DNA from: Marinobacter flavimaris
GTDB lineage: Bacteria > Pseudomonadota > Gammaproteobacteria > Pseudomonadales > Oleiphilaceae
Direction of reading: 5' to 3'
Assembly (NCBI RefSeq): GCF_002933295.1
Contig: NZ_PSSW01000011.1
Location: 100,478-164,477, forward strand
Length of the DNA: 64,000 bases
The notes under the pieces were generated by a model. It did not search any database and was not told where the DNA came from. It worked only from the letters and a program-made list of their open reading frames with translations. Of this stretch, positions 26,308 through 33,920 are shown in pieces (position 1 is the first letter of the stretch; the number at the start of each line of letters is the position of its first letter). Position numbers and translations under genes: made by a program.

Positions 26308-27268
26308 CTCTTGCGACTGCGACCTCGGTCAGCAGTTCCATGGCTTCTTTATGGCCTGAGTCTGGCAGGGGTTGAAGGCAGGTCTGGGCCAGTTCCGCCT
26401 GCTCCCGCGCTTTTGCCATGGTGTATTCGATTGCGCCTGAGCGCTCAACAATATCGAGGATGCGGGGCAGATCGTCCAGGCCGCCCTTGCGGATGGCCTG
26501 ACGGATCAACTGCCGTTCTTCCCCGGTGCCATGGCTCATGGCGTGGATCAGCGGCAGGGTGGTCTTGCCTTCAGCCAGATCGTCGCCCACGTTTTTGCCC
26601 ATGGCTTCGGCGTCGCCGCGGTAATCCAGGACATCGTCCACCAGCTGGAAAGCCAGGCCCAGATGCTTGCCGTAGTCTTTCAGGCCCAGCTCCTGCTCTG
26701 CATTGGCGTTGGCAAGCAGTGCGCCGGTGTGGGAGGCGGCTTCGAACAGCATGGCAGTCTTGTTGTGGATGACCTTCATGTACTGCTCTTCGGTGAGGTC
26801 CGGGTTTTTCACGTTCATCAGTTGCATAACCTCGCCCTCGGCGATTACCGCCGTGGCGTGGGACAAAACGTCCATGATTCGCAGGCTTTTAAGCTCCACC
26901 ATCATCTCGAAAGCACGGGCGTAGAGGAAATCACCTACCAGAACGCTGGGTGCGTTGCCCCAGCGGGCGTTGGCGGTGCTTCGGCCGCGGCGCATGTCCG
27001 AGGTGTCTACTACATCATCGTGCAGCAGGGTGGCGGTGTGCAGGAATTCGATCACGGCTGCGAGCTTGAGGTGGTCGTTTTCCTCGTAGCCGGCGGCCTG
27101 GCTGGAAAGCAGAACCAGTAGCGGTCTCAAGCGCTTGCCGCCGCTTTCAATGATGTACTGGGCGATTTTCTCCACCAGGGGAACATCTGAGGAAAGCCGC
27201 TGGATGATCAGATCATTAACGCGGCTGAAGTCGTCGGCCACGGTGTCGTAAATGCGCTGGGCTGTCAT
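26300..27268 (-). CDS. ispB: Octaprenyl (polyprenyl) diphosphate synthase
   Basis: Makes the long isoprenoid tail of ubiquinone from FPP and IPP. The first aspartate-rich motif is LLHDDVVDTSDMRRG and the second is LAFQLVDDVLDYRGD; GGKRLRPLLVLL is the substrate-binding lysine/arginine segment. I chose the ATG at 27268 (322 residues, MTAQRIYDTVADDF) because it matches known N termini; a TTG 23 codons upstream is open but unsupported. Divergent from rplU, an arrangement conserved in gammaproteobacteria. Chain length (C40 or C45) cannot be decided by eye. Confidence 0.95.
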   Translation of the reverse strand: MTAQRIYDTVADDFSRVNDLIIQRLSSDVPLVEKIAQYIIESGGKRLRPLLVLLSSQAAGYEENDHLKLAAVIEFLHTATLLHDDVVDTSDMRRGRSTANARWGNAPSVLVGDFLYARAFEMMVELKSLRIMDVLSHATAVIAEGEVMQLMNVKNPDLTEEQYMKVIHNKTAMLFEAASHTGALLANANAEQELGLKDYGKHLGLAFQLVDDVLDYRGDAEAMGKNVGDDLAEGKTTLPLIHAMSHGTGEERQLIRQAIRKGGLDDLPRILDIVERSGAIEYTMAKAREQAELAQTCLQPLPDSGHKEAMELLTEVAVARVS

Positions 27269-27371
27269 GCGGCTTGTGGATCCCTTGCTGGTGTTATCGT
27301 CGTTACGATCGTTGATATTAAAGGCAGGTCGCGGCAATGCTAGGTATTGCCGAAGGTAGTGTCAACTTGGC

Positions 27372-27400
27372 TTGTGTTGCGGTGCGTCTTTTCGTACAAT
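27372..27400 (+). promoter_or_regulatory. Sigma-70 promoter of rplU-rpmA
   Basis: TTGTGT, 17 bases, TACAAT, giving a leader of about 105 bases to rplU. Position and match fit the main promoter of the ribosomal protein operon. Confidence 0.65.
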
Positions 27401-27511
27401 CACGCGCCCAACTCATCCCAACCTGCGCTCCCTGCTATAGGGTCGCCAGAGCGCCTCCCTTAGAACCAGGTGGATAAGAGCAGGGATGGGTCAATCGTGG
27501 AGAACGAGTGA

Positions 27512-27823
27512 ATGTACGCAGTTATTGTTAGCGGTGGCAAGCAGCACCGTGTAAAAGAAGGCGAAACCCTGAAGCTGGAAAAGCTGGAAGTTGAAACCGG
27601 TGGCAACGTTGAGTTTGATCGCGTTCTGCTGATCGCCGACGGCGACAAGGTTCAGGTAGGCGCGCCGGTAGTTGATGGTGCCAAAGTGACCGCAGAAGTG
27701 GTTAGCCACGGCCGTCACGACAAGGTTCAGATCATCAAGTTCCGTCGTCGTAAGCATCACATGAAGCGTCAGGGCCACCGTCAGTGGTTTACTGAAGTCA
27801 AGATCACGGGTATCAAGGGCTGA
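27512..27823 (+). CDS. rplU: 50S ribosomal protein L21
   Basis: A 103-residue large-subunit protein that binds 23S rRNA. The start MYAVIVSGGKQHRVKEGE, the central VGAPVVDGAKVTAEVV and the basic end FRRRKHHMKRQGHRQ are diagnostic. It leads the rplU-rpmA pair and is divergent from ispB. Confidence 0.98.
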   Translation: MYAVIVSGGKQHRVKEGETLKLEKLEVETGGNVEFDRVLLIADGDKVQVGAPVVDGAKVTAEVVSHGRHDKVQIIKFRRRKHHMKRQGHRQWFTEVKITGIKG

Positions 27824-27859
27824 GGCTCTCGAATTACCCCTTAAATAAGGAGGCTGGTA

Positions 27860-28120
27860 ATGGCTCATAAAAAGGCAGCAGGTAGTACCCGTAACGGTCG
27901 CGATTCCGAGTCGAAACGACTTGGTGTGAAGCGCTTTGGCGGCGAGACTGTATCTGCAGGCAGCATCATCATCCGTCAGCGTGGCACTCGTTTCCACGCT
28001 GGTAGCAATGTTGGCATTGGCAAGGACCACACCCTGTTTGCGAAAGCAGACGGCCAGGTGAAGTTCGAAACCAAAGGCCCGCAGAGCCGTAAGTTCGTGA
28101 GCATCGTTCCGGCTGCGTAA
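27860..28120 (+). CDS. rpmA: 50S ribosomal protein L27
   Basis: An 86-residue protein whose N-terminal tail (MAHKKAAGSTRNGRDSESKR) reaches the peptidyl transferase centre. Other marks are QRGTRFHAGSNVGIGKDHTLFA and the closing FVSIVPA. AAGGAGG lies before the start. It follows rplU by 36 bases; a terminator separates it from obgE. Confidence 0.98.
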   Translation: MAHKKAAGSTRNGRDSESKRLGVKRFGGETVSAGSIIIRQRGTRFHAGSNVGIGKDHTLFAKADGQVKFETKGPQSRKFVSIVPAA

Positions 28121-28196
28121 GCAGCGGCGATCCGGTTCTGTCGAACCTTGGGTGGCGCTGATATCCTGATATTATCAGGTGCTCAGAACCATCCGG

Positions 28197-28233
28197 AGCC
28201 CCGCAAAGCTTCCTAGAGGCTGCGGGGCTTTTT
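28197..28233 (+). terminator. Rho-independent terminator after rpmA
   Basis: A 9-bp stem AGCCCCGCA/TGCGGGGCT with a 15-base loop and a T run. Upstream in the same spacer is the 15-base palindrome CCTGATATTATCAGG (28165-28179), of unknown use. Confidence 0.85.
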
Positions 28234-28264
28234 AGTTTATGCGCATGGCGCAAAGGGTTGATTC

Positions 28265-29458
28265 ATGAAATTCGTAGACGAAGCCACCATCATTGTGGAA
28301 GCCGGCAAGGGCGGTCACGGCTGCCTGAGCTTCCGGCGAGAAAAATACGTTCCCAAGGGTGGCCCCGATGGCGGCGACGGGGGCGATGGTGGTTCCGTGT
28401 ATCTGGAAGCCGAGGAGTCGCTGAACACGTTGATCGACTACCGGTTCCAGCGCAAACACAAGGCCCAGAATGGCGAGCCGGGCTCCGGCCGCAACTGTAC
28501 CGGCAACAAAGGCGAGGACCTGGTTCTGCCGGTTCCGGTCGGCACCACGGTGGTCGATATGGATACCCACGAGGTCCTGGGGGATCTGACCCATGCCGGT
28601 CAGCGCCTGAAGGTTGCCCAGGCGGGTTTTCATGGTCTTGGTAATACCCGCTTCAAATCCTCGGTGAATCGCGCCCCGCGCCAGACTACCAAGGGTTCCG
28701 AGGGCGAGTTGCGTAACCTGAGGCTGGAGTTGAAGGTGCTGGCGGACGTGGGTTTGCTGGGCATGCCCAATGCCGGCAAGTCTACCTTTATCCGTTCGGT
28801 GTCGGCGGCTCGCCCGAAGGTTGCGGACTATCCGTTTACCACGCTGGTACCCAATCTTGGTGTTGTCAGTGTACAGGCGCACCAGAGTTTCGTGATTGCC
28901 GATATCCCGGGTCTGATTGAAGGTGCCGCCGAAGGTGCCGGCCTGGGTATCCGCTTCCTGAAGCATCTCGTGCGCACCCGTCTACTGCTGCACCTTGTGG
29001 ATGTGGCACCGTACGATGGCTCATCGCCCGCCGATGCGGTTAGAGCAATCGAGCATGAGCTTGAGAAGTTCAGCGAAACTCTGGCCAACCGTCCGAGATG
29101 GCTCGTGCTGAACAAGGTCGACATGGTGGCCGAAGAAGATCGCGATGCTCATTGTCAGGCCATTGTCGATGAGCTCGGATGGGAAGGGCCGGTTTTCTGG
29201 ATCTCTGCGCTCAGTGGCGAGGGCACCAAGACCCTGGCTCAGGCCGTTATGCGCTGGATCGAAGAGCAAGCTGAGGAAGAGGCCCAGAATCCGGAATTCG
29301 CGGAGCGGGAGGCCCAACGTCGCCGGCAGATGGACGACGAAGCTCGCGCCCGTATTGAAGCCGAGCGTCAGGCACGCCGCGCGGCCCGCGAAGAGGACGA
29401 TGACGACGACTTTGACGATGATGATTACGATGTCGAAGTGGTCTACGCCCCGGAGTAA
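28265..29458 (+). CDS. obgE: GTPase ObgE (CgtA)
   Basis: Essential GTPase linked to 50S assembly and the stringent response. In order: the glycine-rich Obg fold (about 1-159, with RREKYVPKGGPDGGDGGDGG), the G domain with GMPNAGKSTFIRSV, DIPGLIEGA and NKVDMV, and a very acidic C-terminal tail with runs of Asp. Length 397 is typical. It follows the rplU-rpmA pair, as in most proteobacteria, and precedes proB by 36 bases. Confidence 0.98.
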   Translation: MKFVDEATIIVEAGKGGHGCLSFRREKYVPKGGPDGGDGGDGGSVYLEAEESLNTLIDYRFQRKHKAQNGEPGSGRNCTGNKGEDLVLPVPVGTTVVDMDTHEVLGDLTHAGQRLKVAQAGFHGLGNTRFKSSVNRAPRQTTKGSEGELRNLRLELKVLADVGLLGMPNAGKSTFIRSVSAARPKVADYPFTTLVPNLGVVSVQAHQSFVIADIPGLIEGAAEGAGLGIRFLKHLVRTRLLLHLVDVAPYDGSSPADAVRAIEHELEKFSETLANRPRWLVLNKVDMVAEEDRDAHCQAIVDELGWEGPVFWISALSGEGTKTLAQAVMRWIEEQAEEEAQNPEFAEREAQRRRQMDDEARARIEAERQARRAAREEDDDDDFDDDDYDVEVVYAPE

Positions 29459-29494
29459 ACCAAGGACTGATACCAGAGAGATCGCTCAAGCACC

Positions 29495-30619
29495 ATGACT
29501 GAACGCCTACAGTTGCGCCAGGCCCGTCGCCTGGTTATCAAGATCGGAAGCGCTTTGCTGACCAACGATGGCCGTGGCCTGGATGTGGCGGCCCTGGGTT
29601 TGTGGGTGGATCAGATCGCCGAGCTTATTGAAGATGGCGTGGAGGTGGTTGTCGTTTCCTCTGGTTCCGTCGCCGAGGGAATGAGTCGTCTTGGCTGGAC
29701 TGTCCGGCCAGAGCAGCTCCATGAGTTGCAGGCTGCTGCGGCGGTTGGTCAGATGGGTCTGGTGCAGACCTGGGAGGCCCAGTTCAAACGGCACGATATC
29801 CATACCGCCCAGATTCTGTTGACTCATGACGACCTCTCCGACCGCAAGCGCTATCTGAATGGCCGGGGAACCCTCAGGGCCCTGCTGAACCTGGGTGTCG
29901 TGCCCATTGTGAACGAAAACGACACTGTGGTTACCGACGAGATCCGGTTTGGCGATAACGACACCCTGGGCGCCCTGGTTGCCAATCTGATTGAGGCGGA
30001 TGGCCTGATTATCCTCACTGACCAGCTGGGCCTCTTTGACAAGGATCCCAGGAAGCATTCGGATGCCTGTCTGGTGACCGAGCGCAGGGCCGGCGATCGC
30101 GAACTGGATGCCATGGCGGGTGGCGGCGCCGGTGTTCTCGGGCGCGGCGGCATGCAGACAAAGTTGCGTGCTGCGCGGCTTGCTGCCCGGTCCGGGGCTT
30201 TCACCGTCATTGTTGGTGGTCGCATTGAGGGCGTGATTGGTCGCCTGCGGCAGGGTGATGTAATCGGTACTCTGTTATTGCCGGAGCAAGGCCGGATTGC
30301 TGCCCGAAAGCAATGGCTCGCCAGCCACCTGCAGACCCGTGGCAGGCTGACTCTGGATGATGGTGCGGTGAAAGTGCTGTGCCTGGGTGGCCGCAGTCTT
30401 CTGCCGGTGGGTGTTAAAGGTGTGTCGGGGCAGTTTCGCCGTGGCGAGATGGTGTCCTGCTTCGACCAGAGTGGTCGTGAAATCGCCCGGGGGTTGGTTA
30501 ATTACGACGCCGACGAAGCCAGGGCTATTGCCGGCCGCTCCAGTGACCGGATTACCGAGATCCTTGGCTATATGTCAGGCGAGGAGATGATCCACCGGGA
30601 CAATCTGGTGATTGTGTGA
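29495..30619 (+). CDS. proB: Glutamate 5-kinase
   Basis: Phosphorylates glutamate in the first step of proline synthesis and is feedback-inhibited by proline. The amino-acid kinase domain has KIGSALLTNDGRGLD, VVVSSGSVAEGM, NENDTVVTDEIRFGDND and GRGGMQTKLRAA; a C-terminal PUA domain (about 280-374) ends the protein. Length 374 fits the PUA-containing class. Probably in one unit with obgE; a bidirectional terminator follows. Confidence 0.97.
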   Translation: MTERLQLRQARRLVIKIGSALLTNDGRGLDVAALGLWVDQIAELIEDGVEVVVVSSGSVAEGMSRLGWTVRPEQLHELQAAAAVGQMGLVQTWEAQFKRHDIHTAQILLTHDDLSDRKRYLNGRGTLRALLNLGVVPIVNENDTVVTDEIRFGDNDTLGALVANLIEADGLIILTDQLGLFDKDPRKHSDACLVTERRAGDRELDAMAGGGAGVLGRGGMQTKLRAARLAARSGAFTVIVGGRIEGVIGRLRQGDVIGTLLLPEQGRIAARKQWLASHLQTRGRLTLDDGAVKVLCLGGRSLLPVGVKGVSGQFRRGEMVSCFDQSGREIARGLVNYDADEARAIAGRSSDRITEILGYMSGEEMIHRDNLVIV

Positions 30620-30634
30620 TAATCGCTCGTCCAT

Positions 30635-30665
30635 AAAAAAACCGGCCAGATGGCCGGTTTTTTTT
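30635..30665. terminator. Bidirectional terminator between proB and rpsT
   Basis: AAAAAAACCGGCC and GGCCGGTTTTTTT form a 13-bp stem with a 4-base loop; A and T runs on the two sides provide a U tract for either strand. It serves the two convergent genes. Confidence 0.9.
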
Positions 30666-30681
30666 GCCTGAATCGAGCTGA

Positions 30682-30951
30682 TTAGGCGCTCTTCAGGGCC
30701 TTGATCTTGGCGCTCAGGCGGCTCTTGCTACGAGCAACCTTGTTCTTCGCGAAGATGCCTTTGTTGACCATGCTGTCCAGAATCGGCTGAGCCTGCTGGA
30801 AAGCGGCCTGGGCTTCTTCGTAGTTGCCGGCTTCGATCTTGGATTGGATCTTTTTCACATAAGTACGAGCCATGGAACGCAGGCTTGCATTGTGCTTGCG
30901 GTTCTTCTCGTTCTGACGTGCGCGCTTCTTGGCTTGCGGGGAATTTGCCAC
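30682..30951 (-). CDS. rpsT: 30S ribosomal protein S20
   Basis: An 89-residue basic helical protein of the small subunit. The N terminus VANSPQAKKRARQNEKNRKH and NASLRSMARTYVKK are typical. The start is GTG with AGGAG seven bases upstream; a longer open frame reaching 31014 adds residues not found in S20. A non-ATG start is also known for E. coli rpsT (UUG), where it matters for autoregulation, so the weak start may be functional. Confidence 0.97.
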   Translation of the reverse strand: MANSPQAKKRARQNEKNRKHNASLRSMARTYVKKIQSKIEAGNYEEAQAAFQQAQPILDSMVNKGIFAKNKVARSKSRLSAKIKALKSA

Positions 30952-31043
30952 CGTAAAACTCCTGAAAATCTCAAATTCGTTGCTGAATGATTCGTTACAT
31001 CGCGGGCGCGCCAAAACCAGCGCGTCGAAATAAATGACGCGGA

Positions 31044-31072
31044 ACTATGCCGCTCAAACCTTCAAATGTCAA
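31044..31072 (-). promoter_or_regulatory. Sigma-70 promoter of rpsT
   Basis: On the minus strand TTGACA, 17 bases, CATAGT, about 90 bases upstream of the rpsT GTG. The -35 is a perfect match. No equally good promoter for murJ was seen in the same 261-base divergent spacer. Confidence 0.7.
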
Positions 31073-31212
31073 GGCTAAAACCCATTTCATGCCCCGACAC
31101 AGAAGGCCTGTGGTAAACTCGCGGCTCACTGAACGCGGGCTTGACCGGGAAGCAGGTAATTCCCGAAATACGAGCGCCAAAAGGATATCCAGAATGCCAA
31201 GCAAGGGCCTGC

Positions 31213-32793
31213 ATGTCGTCGGAACCTGAATCAACGCCTGAACAGAAGCAATTACCCAAGCCGCCAGGACTGCTCAGATCGTCGGGGCTCGTCGGTATCA
31301 TGACCATGCTGTCCCGGGTGCTGGGTCTGGTTCGGGATATGGTCATCGCTCGCTATTTCGGTGCCGGTGCCGGTGCCGATGCTTTTTTTGTGGCTTTCAA
31401 GATTCCGAATTTCCTGCGTCGGCTATTTGCAGAAGGCGCCTTCTCCCAGGCGTTCGTGCCGGTATTGTCCTCCTACCGGGAAAATCAGTCGCTCTCGGAC
31501 GTTCAGCGGCTGGTCAATGCGGTGGCTGGCTCCCTCGGCTTGGTGCTGTTGGGCGTCACGCTGGTGGCCATTCTCGGGGCGCCGGTGCTGACGGCGGTCT
31601 TTGCCCCTGGTTTCCTGGATGATGAGGTGAAATTTGCGCTGACCAGCGATATGTTGCGCATCACCTTTCCGTACCTGTTGCTGATATCCCTGACGGCCTT
31701 CGCCGGCGGCATCCTCAACAGTTACGATCGCTTTGCGGTACCCGCGTTTACCCCGGTTCTTCTCAATCTGGCGATGATTGCGGCAGCCATCTGGTTGACG
31801 CCGCTGATGGATGAGCCGGTGATGGCTCTGGCCTGGGGTGTTTTCATTGCCGGGGCCCTGCAGTTGTTTTTCCAGTTGCCGTTTCTGATGCGATTGGGCT
31901 TGCTGCCACGGCCTCGTGTGGATTATCGCCACGAAGGTGTCAGCCGGATTCTCAAGCTGATGGCGCCTGCGCTGTTCGGGGTATCCGTCAGCCAGATCAA
32001 TCTGCTGTTGGATACGGTTCTGGCGTCCTTTCTCCAGACCGGCAGCGTTTCCTGGTTGTATTACTCCGATCGACTCTCGGAATTGCCCCTCGGCGTGTTC
32101 GGGATAGCCATTGCGACGGTTATTCTCCCGAGCCTTTCCCGTAAACACGCAGCGGCGTCAGCGGACCAGTTCGCGGCCACTTTGGATTGGGCGGTTCGGG
32201 CGGTCCTGTTGATTGGTCTACCGGCTGCCCTGGCGCTTGCGCTGTTGGCCGAGCCGCTGATAGCCACCCTGTTCCACTATGGCGCCGTTACCGACCGGGA
32301 TGTGGCCATGTCGGCCCAGAGCTTGCGAGCCTATTCCGCAGGGTTGCTGGCGTTCATGCTCATCAAGGTTCTGGCGCCGGGGTTTTTCGCAAGAGAAGAC
32401 ACCAAAACCCCGGTCAAGATCGGCATCATTGCCATGGTGGCAAACATGGTGTTCAACCTGATTCTCATTTTCTCGCTGGCCCACGCCGGTCTCGCGCTGG
32501 CTACCTCCATATCGGCCTGGTTGAATGGCTACCTTCTTTGGCGCGGACTGCGCAAGGAAGGGGCCTGGCAGAGCCAGCCCGGCTGGTCCCGTTTTCTGCT
32601 ACAGCTGCTTTTTGCCAACGGTGCCCTGGCGGCTGTCATTGTCTGGCTCAACGCCCCGGTGTCGGTGTGGTTGGCAAACGGAGGCTATCAGCGTGCAGCG
32701 GACATGGCGATGCTGGTAGGGGCGGGCGTCGCCGTCTACTTTGTTGCACTGGCGCTGGCCGGGGTTCGGGTAAGACATTTCCGCCACAGGTAA
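31213..32793 (+). CDS. murJ: Lipid II flippase MurJ
   Basis: Moves the undecaprenyl-linked peptidoglycan precursor across the inner membrane; MOP/MVF superfamily with about 14 membrane segments. Conserved parts are SGLVGIMTMLSRVLGLVRDM, the GADAFFVAFKIPNFLRRLFAEGAFSQAFVP segment split over helix 1-2, and the DRLSELPLGVFGIAIATVILP helix. The ATG at 31213 (526 residues) has AAGGG upstream; the open frame extends 24 codons further without a ribosome site. It precedes ribF as in Pseudomonas. Confidence 0.95.
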   Translation: MSSEPESTPEQKQLPKPPGLLRSSGLVGIMTMLSRVLGLVRDMVIARYFGAGAGADAFFVAFKIPNFLRRLFAEGAFSQAFVPVLSSYRENQSLSDVQRLVNAVAGSLGLVLLGVTLVAILGAPVLTAVFAPGFLDDEVKFALTSDMLRITFPYLLLISLTAFAGGILNSYDRFAVPAFTPVLLNLAMIAAAIWLTPLMDEPVMALAWGVFIAGALQLFFQLPFLMRLGLLPRPRVDYRHEGVSRILKLMAPALFGVSVSQINLLLDTVLASFLQTGSVSWLYYSDRLSELPLGVFGIAIATVILPSLSRKHAAASADQFAATLDWAVRAVLLIGLPAALALALLAEPLIATLFHYGAVTDRDVAMSAQSLRAYSAGLLAFMLIKVLAPGFFAREDTKTPVKIGIIAMVANMVFNLILIFSLAHAGLALATSISAWLNGYLLWRGLRKEGAWQSQPGWSRFLLQLLFANGALAAVIVWLNAPVSVWLANGGYQRAADMAMLVGAGVAVYFVALALAGVRVRHFRHR

Positions 32794-32801
32794 GGTATAA
32801 T
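32772..32801 (+). promoter_or_regulatory. Possible promoter of ribF at the murJ stop
   Basis: A perfect TATAAT with a weak -35 AAGACA at 18 bases spacing, overlapping the last codons of murJ. It would start RNA about 70 bases before ribF. Confidence 0.5.
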
Positions 32802-32874
32802 CGCGCGTTTTCTCACCAGCGTTGCGGTAAAAGTGAGCGCTGAAAGCTAGCTGGCAATTGAAGGTTCGCATTGC

Positions 32875-33846
32875 ATGCGTCTGATCCGGGGCCTGACCAA
32901 CCTGAAAATGCTTTCCCGTCGGGAGGACTCACCGCTCGCCAACGGGTGTGTCGCCACCATCGGTAACTTCGACGGTGTGCACCTTGGGCACAAAACCATT
33001 ATTGATCAGGTCAAAAGCAAGGCCAAGGCTCTGGGCGTGCCCTCGGTGGTGATGATTTTCGAGCCCCAACCCCGGGAGTTTTTTCAGGGCAGGGAGGCGC
33101 CGCCGAGGCTGATGGGGTTTCGTCAGAAGTTCGAGGCCCTGCTGGCGGAAGGCATCGATATTGTGCTGTGCCTGCGCTTCAACCAGGCGTTCCGTAGTTA
33201 TTCGGCCATGGGCTTTATCGACGATGTTCTGATCCATGGATTGGCCGTTCGTCATCTGGTGGTCGGCGATGATTTCCGTTTTGGCTGTGATCGGGCGGGC
33301 GATTTCGCGCTTCTCGAGAAAGTTGGATACGACGCCGGATTTTCCGTCGAGAATACCCTGACAGTAACCGTCGACGGCGAGCGAGTAAGCAGCACACGTG
33401 TCAGGGATTTACTCACGGTGAATGGGCTCGAGAAAGCCGAATCGCTGCTGGGCCACCCCTACCGAATCCGGGGGAGGGTCGTGTATGGCCGCCAACTGGG
33501 GCGCCAGATTGGTGCGCCAACCGCGAATATTTTGTTACATCGGACACCCGCCCTGCGCGGTGTCTATGTGGTTGCCGCCACCCTGGACAATGGCGCCCGA
33601 TTCGATGGTGTTGCCAATATTGGTGTACGTCCGACCGTTGACGGCAAGCGGCCCTCACTGGAAGTGCACCTGTTTGACTTTGCTGGCACGCTTTATGGCC
33701 AGCACCTCGAGGTTGTGTTCCGGCATGGCCTGCGGGACGAGGAAAAATTCGGTTCTGTGGATGAGCTGAAAGATCAGATTGCCCGGGATTTTGACCAGGC
33801 CCGAGCGTGCATTGCCGAAAACGGCTCTGTGAAAAGCGCGGATTGA
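32875..33846 (+). CDS. ribF: Bifunctional riboflavin kinase/FAD synthetase
   Basis: Converts riboflavin to FMN and then FAD. The N-terminal adenylyltransferase domain has IGNFDGVHLGHKTII; the C-terminal kinase domain has GRVVYGRQLGRQIGAPTANI and GVYVVAATL. Length 323 is normal. It opens the ribF-ileS-lspA-fkpB-ispH cluster found in the same order in many gammaproteobacteria. Confidence 0.97.
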   Translation: MRLIRGLTNLKMLSRREDSPLANGCVATIGNFDGVHLGHKTIIDQVKSKAKALGVPSVVMIFEPQPREFFQGREAPPRLMGFRQKFEALLAEGIDIVLCLRFNQAFRSYSAMGFIDDVLIHGLAVRHLVVGDDFRFGCDRAGDFALLEKVGYDAGFSVENTLTVTVDGERVSSTRVRDLLTVNGLEKAESLLGHPYRIRGRVVYGRQLGRQIGAPTANILLHRTPALRGVYVVAATLDNGARFDGVANIGVRPTVDGKRPSLEVHLFDFAGTLYGQHLEVVFRHGLRDEEKFGSVDELKDQIARDFDQARACIAENGSVKSAD

Positions 33847-33920
33847 AACGCCCGGCTGCGCCCCAATGAATAAATGACTGACTCAAACTGACCAAGACCA
33901 AAAGAGTACGCACACAAACC

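Noticed and set aside
21900..26310. Genomic island or defence system in the accessory-looking stretch
   Set aside because: No integrase, tRNA, nuclease, toxin-antitoxin or phage gene; the genes are acyltransferase, regulator, GST and two small proteins with ordinary base use.
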